This document shows positions 27,701 through 38,809 of a DNA stretch of 64,000 nt, in pieces. Source of the stretch: Fasciolopsis buskii (lineage: Eukaryota; Platyhelminthes; Trematoda; Plagiorchiida; Fasciolidae); NCBI GenBank assembly GCA_008360955.1, contig LUCM01002430.1, positions 931,489 to 995,488 on the forward strand. Reading direction: 5' to 3'. The translations under genes and the position numbers were made by a program. The notes below the pieces were generated by a model. That model ran no database searches, was not told where the DNA came from, and worked only from the letters and a program-made list of their open reading frames with translations. Position 1 is the first letter of the stretch, and each line of letters begins with the position of its first letter.

Positions 27701-29510
27701 AACAGATAATCGGCAGTGTGAACAGATGCCCTGTAACGCTGCGGAACTAGACAGGGACATTAAAATAAATTAACCGTAAAGGCGTATTTGCATGGTCCAG
27801 TTACCTGCTGCGGTCGAAACAACGGATTTTGCGAACTGAATAATAATCCAGCAACAGGCCTGAAGTAGGACAAGAGATAATGTTATCTGGTTTAGGACAA
27901 CGCACAGAGAAACCGATAGTTTATTTGCACTGTCGGCGTAGATCACAGGTTTCATGTTGACGGGCCAGTATTTCCGCGCGGTTGGATGATTCCGGTTTTC
28001 ATGCAGCAATAGATAACTCTAAAGCTATGATTGTGTTTAACTTAGTCCATCTCGTCGCGTTGGCTTTTCATTGGCCAAGTACATTCTGACTGGTCCGTTG
28101 ATGTCAATGTCGCATAGTTATTTACATCGCATTCATCGGCCACATCAAATTGTGTTTCGTTACTGGATGACGTAACTGCCTTCGTGTTCAGGCTGACCTA
28201 CCGCATTGTTATGGGCAGGGAATTCAGTATTGTGTAGAAAGGCAGTGGTTCCTTTGCATGTGGTGTTTTAGTCCGGGATAGCCGTCATTTCTGGCACGTA
28301 CTGAGTGGGATTAACTACAGAGTTTTAACCACATAGAATCATCATCATTTTTTTTAGGTTAACTACAACACATTGAGTATTTCGATCACATCCACTGTAT
28401 TGTCTTTTCCACAGTTGTCCCGTAGTGCTTGCGAAGTAATGCAGTTCGTTAGCGTTTTGGGTTCGGTTTATCCATCGCTTGTCCCTGGAGAATCACCTCC
28501 ATCGTTCGCGGAGGTTTCGTAATCTCTACAGATCAGAATTTTAATAAGGTCACATGTTAGAGAAGACGAGAACAATTTGCAAAATGTAAGCATGTCCAAG
28601 ACCTCCTGTCTCTCTCTCTTAAGAGACTGATGTATTGATCCATAGAAAATGTCATCTGATATAAAACAATTCCAAGCAAATTGCTACAACTTTAAAGAAT
28701 AAATTGTATTCGGAACTTACACTGGTCAAGTGGTCAAATTTGTGAGTAAGACTAACACAGTTGAAGAAAACCAAATGCAGAAATCGTGGATTATTGATTC
28801 CGACGAACTGTCTGTTTGTAAACGCCATTGTGAACTGAGACTGACCATGTCCAAAATTCCCCATATTCGTTATTTTCAATTGCACTGTTGGATGATTGAA
28901 TAATTACAATCGGAGTTCATTTCAGCCCCCTTCTTCTCACAATTCACTCTCTTCGGCAATGTCAGCAGTGAGACATGGACAAAAATACGCCCGGGACAAG
29001 TTCTCGGTCCTAGAAAATATATACGGAAGAACTGTCACACACGCGCTCCTTTCTCGAAAAAACCGGGAACCGATTCGTTGGTCAGTTCATAACACGCCGA
29101 CGTGCGATCTATCCGTCTTCTTTACAACCAAGGCAACCACTGCACACTGTTGATAGGTGGCTAACTCAACTTGCACTGGGCCACTGATCGGAACAAATTT
29201 AGTTCTCTAACTCCGTAGATACTTTTATAGTTCACAAGAAGGAACTAACACTACTTGCGTTCAGCCTAACGGAGATCATCCATGAAAATCCTACTGGAGC
29301 CACATGAATCATTGTACAGATTTTATTTGTAAATCCGAACCTGTGGGCGATTAGAAACTTGCCTTGTTCAAGAATGGTCGTAGTGACCGAAATTTTCTCC
29401 ACTGTATATTGATCGTTTTGATATTGCTGACTTTGCTAATAGTGAATATTTACTTACCCTTTATAATTCACTACACACTTCATCCCCCTTGCACTTAGTG
29501 TTTTGAAACA
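15720..29510. other. No gene seen; long non-coding stretch
   Basis: About 13.8 kb with no recognisable coding sequence. Open frames are short (132 codons at most, 16342-16740, +) and have no domain signature. A tRNA-like B box with a four-base-pair stem occurs at 23975-23989 but lacks the rest of a tRNA. The stretch around 22190-22340 looks somewhat richer in G/C than its surroundings, without coding character. A short (TC)n run lies near 28604-28619. Confidence 0.5.
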
Positions 29511-29765
29511 GAAAAAAGTAAGGGAATCGTCTCCTCTACTTAGTCCACCAATTCTCAACCGATTCTAGCTAGTGACAGCTACTTCCAGTTCCAGCTAAAT
29601 TTAGTGAGAAAACCAAAGTTGTGTAGAAAAAGTTTACCTAGTACTCAAAATTTATATTGACCCTTGATGATAGGAATTCAATGATCTATCGATTCTCCTA
29701 CTAATCAAGCCCATCAGCTGATCAAGTGACATCACTTCAGCTGTGCTGATGTCTGATTATGGATG
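29511..29765 (+). repeat. Unnamed interspersed repeat, copy A
   Basis: This block aligns with copies B (32647-33005) and C (49701-50090) in the same orientation. Shared landmarks in order are a TTTTGAAA/TTCTGAAA start, a conserved stretch ending in CGATT then CTAYTTCC, TTTAGTGAGAAA (29611-29622), a TATATTG block, and a closing GTGAC...GTGCTGAT segment (about 29726-29750). Copy A appears to have lost about 60-90 internal bases relative to B and C. It has no open frame of note and the family is not recognised. The strand assignment is arbitrary. Confidence 0.5.
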
Positions 29766-32646
29766 TGAAGATCCATCATCCACTATAGTTGCACCTAACT
29801 TCTAGTTATCATTTAACTCGCATACTTATGGTGCGACAGCCCCCGTTTCAAAATATTTACTTTTTTGGAAAATCGGAAAATCCATTTTGCACTGTCCACG
29901 CCCAATTCATCCCATTCGAGGCACGTAAATACGGCTATCCAAGTCATTCAGCCGGACAGTCATTGATTATCAACGATGCTTGTCTGTGGCGGCCGAAAAG
30001 CGATGCGACCTCGGGAAGCTTCGTCAGTATTATGGGTAGGAGAATGACAGTTGTGAATTTCTATTGCAAGATGGACTTCTACAGGTTGGGAAATTCACAT
30101 TTCAGTCGACGGCAGGAACAATGAGGAAGGGATTAATATAAATGATTGGAAAACTCGCACTGTCGATCGGCAAACAGATAAATGGTCGACACTGGGCGGA
30201 ACACTTTGCTTTACAAATGCTTGAATTCAGCCGTCTCAACTTCATTCTTCTTAGCCAGAATGTCTACTAAATAATAAAAGCTGGAATTATGAAAAACTTT
30301 AGTACCAGAGGAAGTTACTCAATTCTCCTGACGCGTAGGTGCATGTGAGTGACAGGAAGACGGGTCATCACATAAGGCATAGGTAGCATGGGCAAGAATT
30401 TTGACGGAAAATTGTTCACATGTCTCGACGTGCAAGTCACACTTTACCAATGACAGGGAACCAGCACGAATAGAAAGAACACGATAACTGATAGACATAC
30501 CTCGGAAAGGTAGTATCATTCGTGTACTTAAGAATTTGGACAGGTGGATCAGCAGACAGGCAGTGGAAAGACAAGATAATGGAATAAATTTTGAGGACTG
30601 AAATAGCTTGAATATTTTTCCTACAAGAGAAAGTCTCAACGTCAAAAGTAGCATATTATTCGCAGGATGGCAGTGTTCGAATAAGCATGAATTAATGGAG
30701 CGTTTATAATGTCGGCATACGAATTGCAAATCGGGGACCAAATGCTTATCCGCTGCTTTATTTTATTTTATTTGTTGTTTTATTATATTCCGTCGTATTT
30801 TCATTATTTCGCGCACACAAAAGTAGAATGACGAGGGATTAGTTCAATCTTTTTACCTCCTGTTGGACTAAAAGGGAATAGCAGCGATTCATGGAAATTC
30901 GATCACGAAGCCAATGAGCAATTTCTACCAAACTTAATTAGAAAGGAGCACTTAAGTCGTTGTCACTGAATCCCGTCTCAACAGGACGGTCTAGGTCAAG
31001 AATTGCTTTCAATGTCTTTGAGAATGAGTCAAGCATGAAAAGAGGAAATGTTCAAGAAAAGACTGGGAAAATGCAACGGATAGGGATATTTGCGACAGGA
31101 GAATATTTACGGGAGACAGACTGATTGTATTAGCTTAGATTTGTTTTGTCCTAACATGTGACTAATAAATAGAGCGAGAACATATGATAGGTCTAACTGA
31201 AATGAGAGAGTGGATACTGGGTAAAATGGTACCGTGCAATCGTAACCAAAACATATTGGAAAGATTGGTGATTATTCTGCCTGAAATTAAATAATTCTTA
31301 TTAGAGATGAGACTTGGCTAGGATAAGCCGAAAGCAGAGTAAGCGGCGGCATTGTTCAAATCACCAACGAAGACAAGAACAGACAGACAACAGAGGTGCA
31401 AGAAAAGGTGTGAAAACCCCTTAAAGCAGACAAGTGAAATGTGGATGCAATTTGCCAATTTTCCAGTCAAGATAAGGGAAACGACAGGATGGCATGCAAC
31501 AATCACAAAGTCGGGGATGCCATTGGAGAACGTGATGATGTTAGAATTGTCAGATCGCTGGAGTCTGATGTAGGCTCCGAAATCAACGCCGGGCTTCTTG
31601 CATTAAATTCAATCCTCAAGAAAGTACTGAAAGTTTTCAAAGTGAACGAGGTCGTCCCGGATGTTTCGATTGATCCAGGATCCGTGAATAAAAACCACGC
31701 TTGGGCTTGAGTGAAAAAAAAAACAAAAAATAAAACGTTCATTAAGAGCAGTATTTCAGCATAAATATATGATGTCTGTGCGAACCGAAGCCGGGACATT
31801 CATCTTCCTTGATGTTGTATAACTAACCAAAACCAGTTTTCTCAAAATGGACAAGATAGAATTCGACAGAAGTACACGAAAAGGCAATAGGCTTAACATT
31901 GCGTAACCAGTGTGGTAACAGTTATCTTCGCAAAATGAATTCTAATCGACACGGAGTTTGCCAATGATTCTAATTTACTGTGCTTGATGTTGGCAATTCC
32001 TAGCGCAGTAAATCGAGGGAAGCGTCGAAAACACAGGCACGAATATCCCGATTCATAGATTGTTGGTCCTGTTATTGGTAGCAACAGTAATGAAAATATT
32101 ACTATTATAGCCTTAATTAGGATTTTATACTCCTTTTGTTTACTAAATAACAAACACAATATCCCTGGAATTGTCACCCGACTCAAGAAGCATTAAAGAA
32201 TCAACGCTGCGATATTATCTCATGCCATCACGACCAGTTTGGCACGGATTGCTTATAATGAACTTGAACAGATAGTAGATAAACAAAGTGATTCCACTTA
32301 AGAATTGTAGCAAGGAAAACTCTTCAATGCGAAGCTGGCAAATGACGAATTCCACCGGGGTATTTTTTTTTGCTCATCTTTTAGATCACTGTACTGCAGA
32401 AACGGCTGCTTTGTTTCAAACGGCCACGGTTATACGAATAAAAGTTATCTGGATTTCTGTCGTACAAAGATTTTGCTTTACGGATTAGGGACCACCAAAA
32501 GCAGTTGCAAACATATGTATTGATCTTTTTCTTCATTTGAATTGTGTGCAGCATGTGATTTCCGAAATCTTGCAGGTGTAAGTGGGGTGAAACAATTTCC
32601 CAGTTTCCCATGGGCATTATTCGTATCTACTTACTTCCTGTAACAT
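29766..32646. other. No confirmed gene; two weak open frames and an A-rich tail
   Basis: An open frame at 29789-30124 (+, internal ATG about 13 codons in) gives a protein-like but unrecognised peptide with mixed composition. A 140-codon minus frame at 30319-30741 has no signature. At 31710-31737 an A-rich tract follows the stop of an open plus frame (31441-31710), and on the minus strand 31318-31506 contains a VFVGDLNN segment faintly like a LINE endonuclease. None is strong enough to call. Confidence 0.35.
31710..31737 (+). repeat. A-rich tract
   Basis: An interrupted poly(A) run (ten As, then ACAAAAAATAAAA). It might be the tail of a retroposed sequence ending near 31710, but I could not identify a parent gene or target-site duplication. 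Confidence 0.4.
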
Positions 32647-33005
32647 GTTTCGTAAAGCAGTAGAAGAAGTCTGCTCTGCTTCGTCCGTAAATCTTCGATC
32701 GATTGTATCTCTTGAACTCCGATTCCCGTTTCCCACTAACTTTAGACTGTAAAACCACATCAAGCAGACACATAAGTTCGTTCATTAATCAGTAGCGAAT
32801 TTCCTACATTGGTCTTCAATGATAAACACGCATTAGTCGATTTTTTGCTGGATAATAGGACTCTTCATTATTCATTGATTATCTCATGTCGCAGTTTTGC
32901 TCACATTACCGGTTGACGTAGCCTATGCGATCTTGCCGCAAAAGTATTGATTTTGACCAGGGCAATGCAAAAACCGAATAAAAATCCACCACACTTACAA
33001 TTTTT
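32647..33005 (+). repeat. Unnamed interspersed repeat, copy B
   Basis: This aligns with copy C over roughly 340 bases at an estimated three-quarters identity (by eye). Shared blocks include GAAGAAGTCTGC versus GAAGAAAAGTCTGC, CCCACTAACTTTAG (32732-32745), a TTCATTAATCA/TTTATTAATCA block, a TTGGTCTTCAATGAT block near 32810, a TATTCATTGATT block near 32870, and GCTCACATTACCGGTTGACG near 32900. The 3' boundary is uncertain. It has no coding capacity. The size would suit a SINE, a solo LTR or a non-autonomous element, but no tRNA promoter boxes or clear terminal repeats are visible. Confidence 0.6.
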
Positions 33006-36000
33006 ATTGCAGTAGTCTATTGTCTGAGTACAGTTGCACCGCGTTGAGATGTAACCCGATGCTTACAATCCTGGCAACATGGCATCGAAAATGGGATTAA
33101 AAGATAACCAGCTGATACTGGTGAGCGCAACACTAGACTATGAACATTTGGACTGGGTTTGGCTGATTCGGAATGGAGCTGAAATCCTTGACTTTATCCA
33201 ACTCACTATTTTTGCTTTGTCTGAAATGTTAAGTGAGCTGATGTGGCGGGCGATGCACACCCCCAAAAAGGGCAAACGAAATCCTCGGCCTCGTCCACGG
33301 GATTTTGGAAGCGGTACAATGAGTCCGCGTATTTCAAGCGCCAAATATGCTCCTCTCTAATCCGTGATTATGGACACTTGGACGAAGAATATGAACGATA
33401 CGGTACTTTCCCCAACTTCGCCTGAGCTATCCTAGTCCTACTGAAAGATTGGATTGACTAAAACCCTGGAGAGATTAGGTCTAACTAGAAGTCCTCACCA
33501 CCACCACCGCAAACTGAGCTCAATGTGTTCTTAGACTGAAAAAAGTGGTCTCAGCTTAGATCACCAATTGAGACAGACGCATTGGGACATTACTAGAACA
33601 AACAGGCTGAAAACAGCAATGTCATAATCGAACAAGATCCGATATGAGCAGATAGTAGAGCAACTAGCCCTGTTTGGAAAGGAGATACAACAATTCCCAC
33701 CCGTATTGTTCTCTGAATTCCCCTGGGTGGATTAGCTGAATCCAAATTATACCTGGGGAACAATTTAAGTAAAGCATGCGGCTACCCCCTTCAAACCAGG
33801 TTTTGGGAATAAAAACAAAAGTATTGCCAGTATCACTAAGGGATAATATAAAAAACGTACATATGAATGTACGATGGCGCATCCTTTGCTTAGACAAAAG
33901 GGTGTGGGAGAAAAAGGGAAAATTATCTTTCCATCTTCTCTCCGTCGCATTCTTACAAAATTGTGACTCAATATCAACTTTGGAATGGTGGTTTACTTAT
34001 CGATAACATTTCGACAAGAATTCGAGACTCTCCGTGGAGAACTTTTCTTTCCTCAACAGAGCCTCTAGTTTGTCCGTTGTTTTACAAATTTTCGGCTGCC
34101 TAAAGACATTTGTGTTGATCTGAATGGTATTGGAACCTTTGTAGTAAATTTTAAAACGGTCTATCCCTCCTTTTGTGAAGGTAAAGGTTCGGTCTCAATA
34201 AAGTCGGCGGTCCATACATATGTTGCTGAATATGCCGCTAGGACGCTGTTTTCCTTTTGAAACGTTTTAATGCGTTTAGTCTGAAGACCGCCTCTCTGTT
34301 CACGTGGAGAACTTATGCCTATTGGAGTTGGACCCATATTGAGTTTTTTCTCGTTTTGCGTAGTTCAGGTCAGTCTCACATCTTCATCAATGATGACTAT
34401 TCCAGTTTACACTATGAGAGCTTTAAAACGGTTCCTTGGTTCAAACAGACCACGAACTATCGAATATAGAAAACGAGTGCTAACTGCTCACACACCGACG
34501 ATGCCGATTCGTTTGAAGACGAAAAGTCTCCCTTGTAAAAGCCAAGCTGGACTGTCACAACATTGGGCAAATCACCTACCAATGATATGGCCAACACAAA
34601 TGTTCAAAGTCACTGGTATTAAAACTTCATTCTTTGTTCGCTTACTAATCTAAATGTGCAAAAAATTTAGAATTTGTGCAATTTCAGACTGTTGTGTTTG
34701 TGGTCTTCTCTAGCCTCTCCAATTCCAAAGAATTCGAAGCAATATCGAAAGGACTGCGGACGAATTCGCTCTCGTGGATGGACCAACTTTGCGAGCGCCC
34801 AACGCGCGGTCAAACAGCCGAAAAATCACGGTTTTCAGTTCATCAAACACTGCATTTTGGAATGCAATTTCCACAACCCTTCCATAGGAATTCAGCAAAT
34901 GTTTCGGATTCCTTTATCGACATAATGGACGCTGTTAGGTGACGTATTGATGAATGAGAGCAGGATGTTCGTCGCTATTCCGGATGTTGTATAACAAACT
35001 GCAGAATTTTGTCGTTGTATGTTTCTGCAAAATCTACTCGCTCTCAATCGGCAACCATTCCCGGTGGCCGTAGGTTCGTTTCTTGCCCCGGGATTTAATT
35101 CTCCTCGACCGCTTCCAGTGAACTTTCAACCAGATTGCATTCCTTATCTGCTCATTGTGGCTGAACGGCTGGCTAAGACAATTTTCTGTGAGAACAAAAA
35201 CAAAAAAACGCACCTTGTTAGGGAGGGGAAAGAAAATAGTTCAAACAGGGTAGTTGAAGAAATCGAGAAAAATTGATCTGTTTGTTTAACTGAGAGACAG
35301 AAAACTACACGGGACAGCACTTTACTAAGCACGTTTCCTGTCATGCAAATTGAAATGAAGCGTTGGTAAAAACCAACTTCAGGCCCGAAGCGATGTTTGG
35401 ATAGGCCATACAAAAATTAGGAAAGTTATCCCCCAAAGTTAAGCACTGTTAGGGTAGTGCAAAGATCAATCAAGCTGAAGAGGACACAATTTGAATAAAA
35501 CGAGAGAAATACACGAGCTTTGGTGATTGAAAGACATTATGTCTTTACATTCCACATAAGGATATAACTATCCCTTTTACTGAGTGGCACACCAAGACAA
35601 TGCTAAAAGATTAATTCTGACAAATGAAACTTCGCAGTTCAGTTGACTATTTTGGTCATGCTGTATTTTTGCGAAATGATTTTGCGATTCAGACATGAAG
35701 TGCCCCATCTTAGTCGACAGAAAGTCGATTAGTCACGATAACAGCTATCAACGCGAAGTTGTTCAAGAAAACAAATTTCAAGGACATTCTTATAGTTTCT
35801 CTTATGCAATCCCGCTTGCTCGTAGGAGAGGGATGAAGTTGATACTTTACTGGTGTCTGCTACCATGTTTGTTTAAACTTGAGTTTAACACACTAGCTTA
35901 GTTAATATTTTCTCACATGCCTTAAAATATTACAGCAAACAAAAAATGAGCAGTACAGCAACGATAGTTCACACGGGTTTTGTATCAGTTTGTAAACAAT

Positions 36001-38723
36001 GTCCAAAACGTTATCAGGAACACGAAATCAGCTGAACAAAGATTTTTTGAACATTGTAGACTGGTGTGCTATGACCCAATCACATCCGGACACAAAGGTT
36101 TCGGATTCACCTGGAGTCTATAGATCAAGGCCCTTCTCCATGTTATTCGTTCGAAAAACTCACCGTTCATTCCTTGCACTTTCCATTACATACATCAACA
36201 GAGTCGGACGGTCACATACACAGAGACACATTCAAACCCACCTAAGCAGATTGTGGTGCTGATTGTCCTGATAGCGGTTAGCATCAATCCTAACGCAATC
36301 ACCTTGTTTCATTCACCGGTCAGACGCCATCAGAACAAATTACACTGCATAACACGTACACACACCCATACATACATACAAACACACAGGGAAACCAATT
36401 AAAGCATTGTAGTCAATACCGACCAGTTCGGTTTTCGGCCTCAAATGTTTTGCTGAGAAGTTCACATATTTTAAAATAACCATCCACACAAACATGCACA
36501 TTGGGTGTTTCGGTAAACAGTTCTCTCCCCGTTTTTGCAATAGGAAATCGAAAACTGCTTGTCCTTGGACTGTATACAAACTCGGAGTCACCGTGATACC
36601 AGATTATCTGGTGTCCTACAGAGCAGAATGTGTGAATATTATGTATGACATGCGCAATTAGAAATGGCTCCAATCAGTTTCAGAGGACACGGCGTAAGCA
36701 ACCTCAATCATCTAGCGTGAAACCAACGCTTGTACCGGATTCAGACCATGTACACCGGTCAATGGATGGACACCAATTATTAACGCTGTATGAAGTCCGC
36801 GCAATTGGCATTCAGCTATGAACAATACAAGTTAGAAAAACTAATTACCAAGGTTGGCATATGTTTAGTCTGTCTGGCGTTTTTTCACTTATTCATAAAC
36901 AACTTCTCAAAGGTGTTAATAGCCCTGAGCCTTCTCCATTTCGTCCAGCTAATTATGGACCACTAGCAACATCATACTGTCAGATTAAAAATTCATCGAT
37001 TCGGGGACATTAAAATGAATCACACGATCAATCGTTTTATTTTCACCCATGCTCCGCAAACGGTGTATTAGAATTTTTTTCAAGATTCTGCCGCATCCAG
37101 GCAAAATTTCGGATTTCTATGTGTGCCTGAGTATATAGTAAGTAAAATATGGGATGCTAAGTTTGTAACCTGGAGATCGGTAAAAGATTTCTCTGGCTCC
37201 ATCCGTGCAGTTCAAGGCAGTACTTCCAAGCTGAGAAAAAACGCTGATTATCACAAATTTTACGTTAGTAATTCATTCCGTTTCATGTGGATAGCCCACT
37301 AGGCCGATACTCGAAAAAACCGTGAACCTTTAGCTTGCAGCTTCTGTTTGTGTTTTTCTGCACGTTTCAATTGTGCTACTGGCAAATACCCAGTAGGTGC
37401 AACGCCCATAACAATTTATTGACTCCGTGTTCAGTGGATGCTAATAATAAGTCGAGAGTACCGTCCACAGGAATATTCGAAAAAAAATTAAAAATTGTTC
37501 GACGTCTTACAGTGACGGTGTTGCCAAGCAGCTTATAACATGTGGATTAGCTGAGAGTTAACGGGAAAATGAAATTCATGTTTTCATCCAAGAAAATTTT
37601 TGAAAAAGGGGAATTTGATGCTGGTGCTCAGTCTCCGGAACGGATCGGTCATGAGAAAATCAAAATCAGAACTTTGTCAATGTTCTTCTTTGGAAGGGAG
37701 CAGCTGCTTTTCCCGGAAATTTTCTGGAACGAAGCGTTTCACTTTATTTTCTAAATTAGCATCTTTTGACTTTTCTGGTTGATGTTAAAAGCGGCATTCT
37801 GAATGGACGACCATCAAAACTGACCGCAAAAATGGGGGAAATTCATTCGGTTTTGGAGCTACCACACAGTTTTTCGAACCAAACTTCACTATGCAAACGA
37901 AACCATGAGTATTGTCAAACGAGTGAAATTTAGGTTTCACTCGAAGATTTAGCAGGGCAACGGTAAATGCTATCAGCTTTTTTCCAGGTGCATTGAAACC
38001 CTTCTCACTTGGATGGATGTGAGTATCACTCAGTGCCCTGAGATTAATTCATGATCCAAGTACTGTAAGTTATTGCAGATCTTTAAAAAGTGTGAACCCG
38101 ATGACGTGAATTGGTAATTGAAAGCAATTAAAGCACATTACGGGATTACTTTGCATTGTTAACAGCATCAAGCGAAAAAAATTCTAACGGAATGCTACTT
38201 GTTTACTCGCTTCGCTTTTATTTTTATCTATCCGATTGGATTATCGAGATGGTATGTCCACTTTTTCCGCATGTCTCAGAAAAAGCAGATAACTTGCTTT
38301 ATGAAAATATGAAGCTCTGATGGTCAAACTGGGTATAATCAGTCCAAATCTGAAAATTCTCGGCCTCAGCGGTGAACCCGGCCAATATATTGAAATCGCG
38401 TGCGTTAAACTACCTTCGTCGCGATGCCCTGACGAGTGGTATTCGGGCATTCGGTTTGAGGATTGCCAGTTCCCCGGGCTTAATTGAGTAATTAGTTGAC
38501 ATCCACCACAGTGAATGCTTAGCGGTTTGGCTTTCAGGAGAGGAATTCTTTATGAATCCATTAACATCCAACAGTTTGGATTCCCGATGATGACTGGTTA
38601 CGAAGTTTTGTTTCACATATTTGACATGGAAAATTATTTCATGAAATTATAGAGCTAATCCACTGGAAGTCAATACAGGCAACCATTTACTCTTAGCCAA
38701 AATTCTCGGGTACCTTTCGACCT
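33006..38723. other. No confirmed gene; one ATG open frame of 93 codons
   Basis: The only frame worth naming is 33079-33360 (+). It starts at a true ATG about 75 bases after repeat copy B. It has an aliphatic middle and a basic Pro/Arg/Lys segment (KKGKRNPRPRPR) near residue 65. I recognise no family, and a chance frame of this length is expected in 64 kb. A CA-rich microsatellite lies at 36352-36388. The rest shows nothing supportable. Confidence 0.4.
36352..36388. repeat. CA/CATA microsatellite
   Basis: Interrupted ACAC and CATA units. Simple sequence only. Confidence 0.65.
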
Positions 38724-38809
38724 GGCCTCATAACTCAACTGGCAGAGCACGCGCAATAAGAATGCGTGAGTTCCGCCCATGTCTTCAGAGTTCCAATCCC
38801 GGTGAGGCT
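38724..38809 (+). tRNA. tRNA-like sequence, probably a pseudogene or SINE head
   Basis: Seven bases at 38724-38730 (GGCCTCA) pair with 38803-38809 (TGAGGCT), one pair being G-T, as an acceptor stem would. An A-box-like TAACTCAACTGG follows, with a three-pair CTC/GAG D stem. Next comes a CGCGCA/TGCGTG stem closing the seven-base loop ATAAGAA. If this is the anticodon loop, the anticodon would read AAG (Leu). The T arm contains TTCCAAT, but its stem pairs at only about three of five positions, and the variable region is long, as in class II tRNAs. The weak T stem and surplus bases argue against a working tRNA. Confidence 0.35.

Noticed and set aside
30319..30741. 140-codon minus-strand frame, the longest in the window
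   Set aside because: Starts at an alternative codon, has no domain signature, and random Leu/Ser/Cys-rich composition.
31318..31799. Minus-strand frames with a VFVGDLNN segment resembling the GDFN motif of LINE endonucleases, near an A-rich tract
   Set aside because: Only a few residues match and no other endonuclease motif (catalytic SDH, WxxP) could be placed around it.
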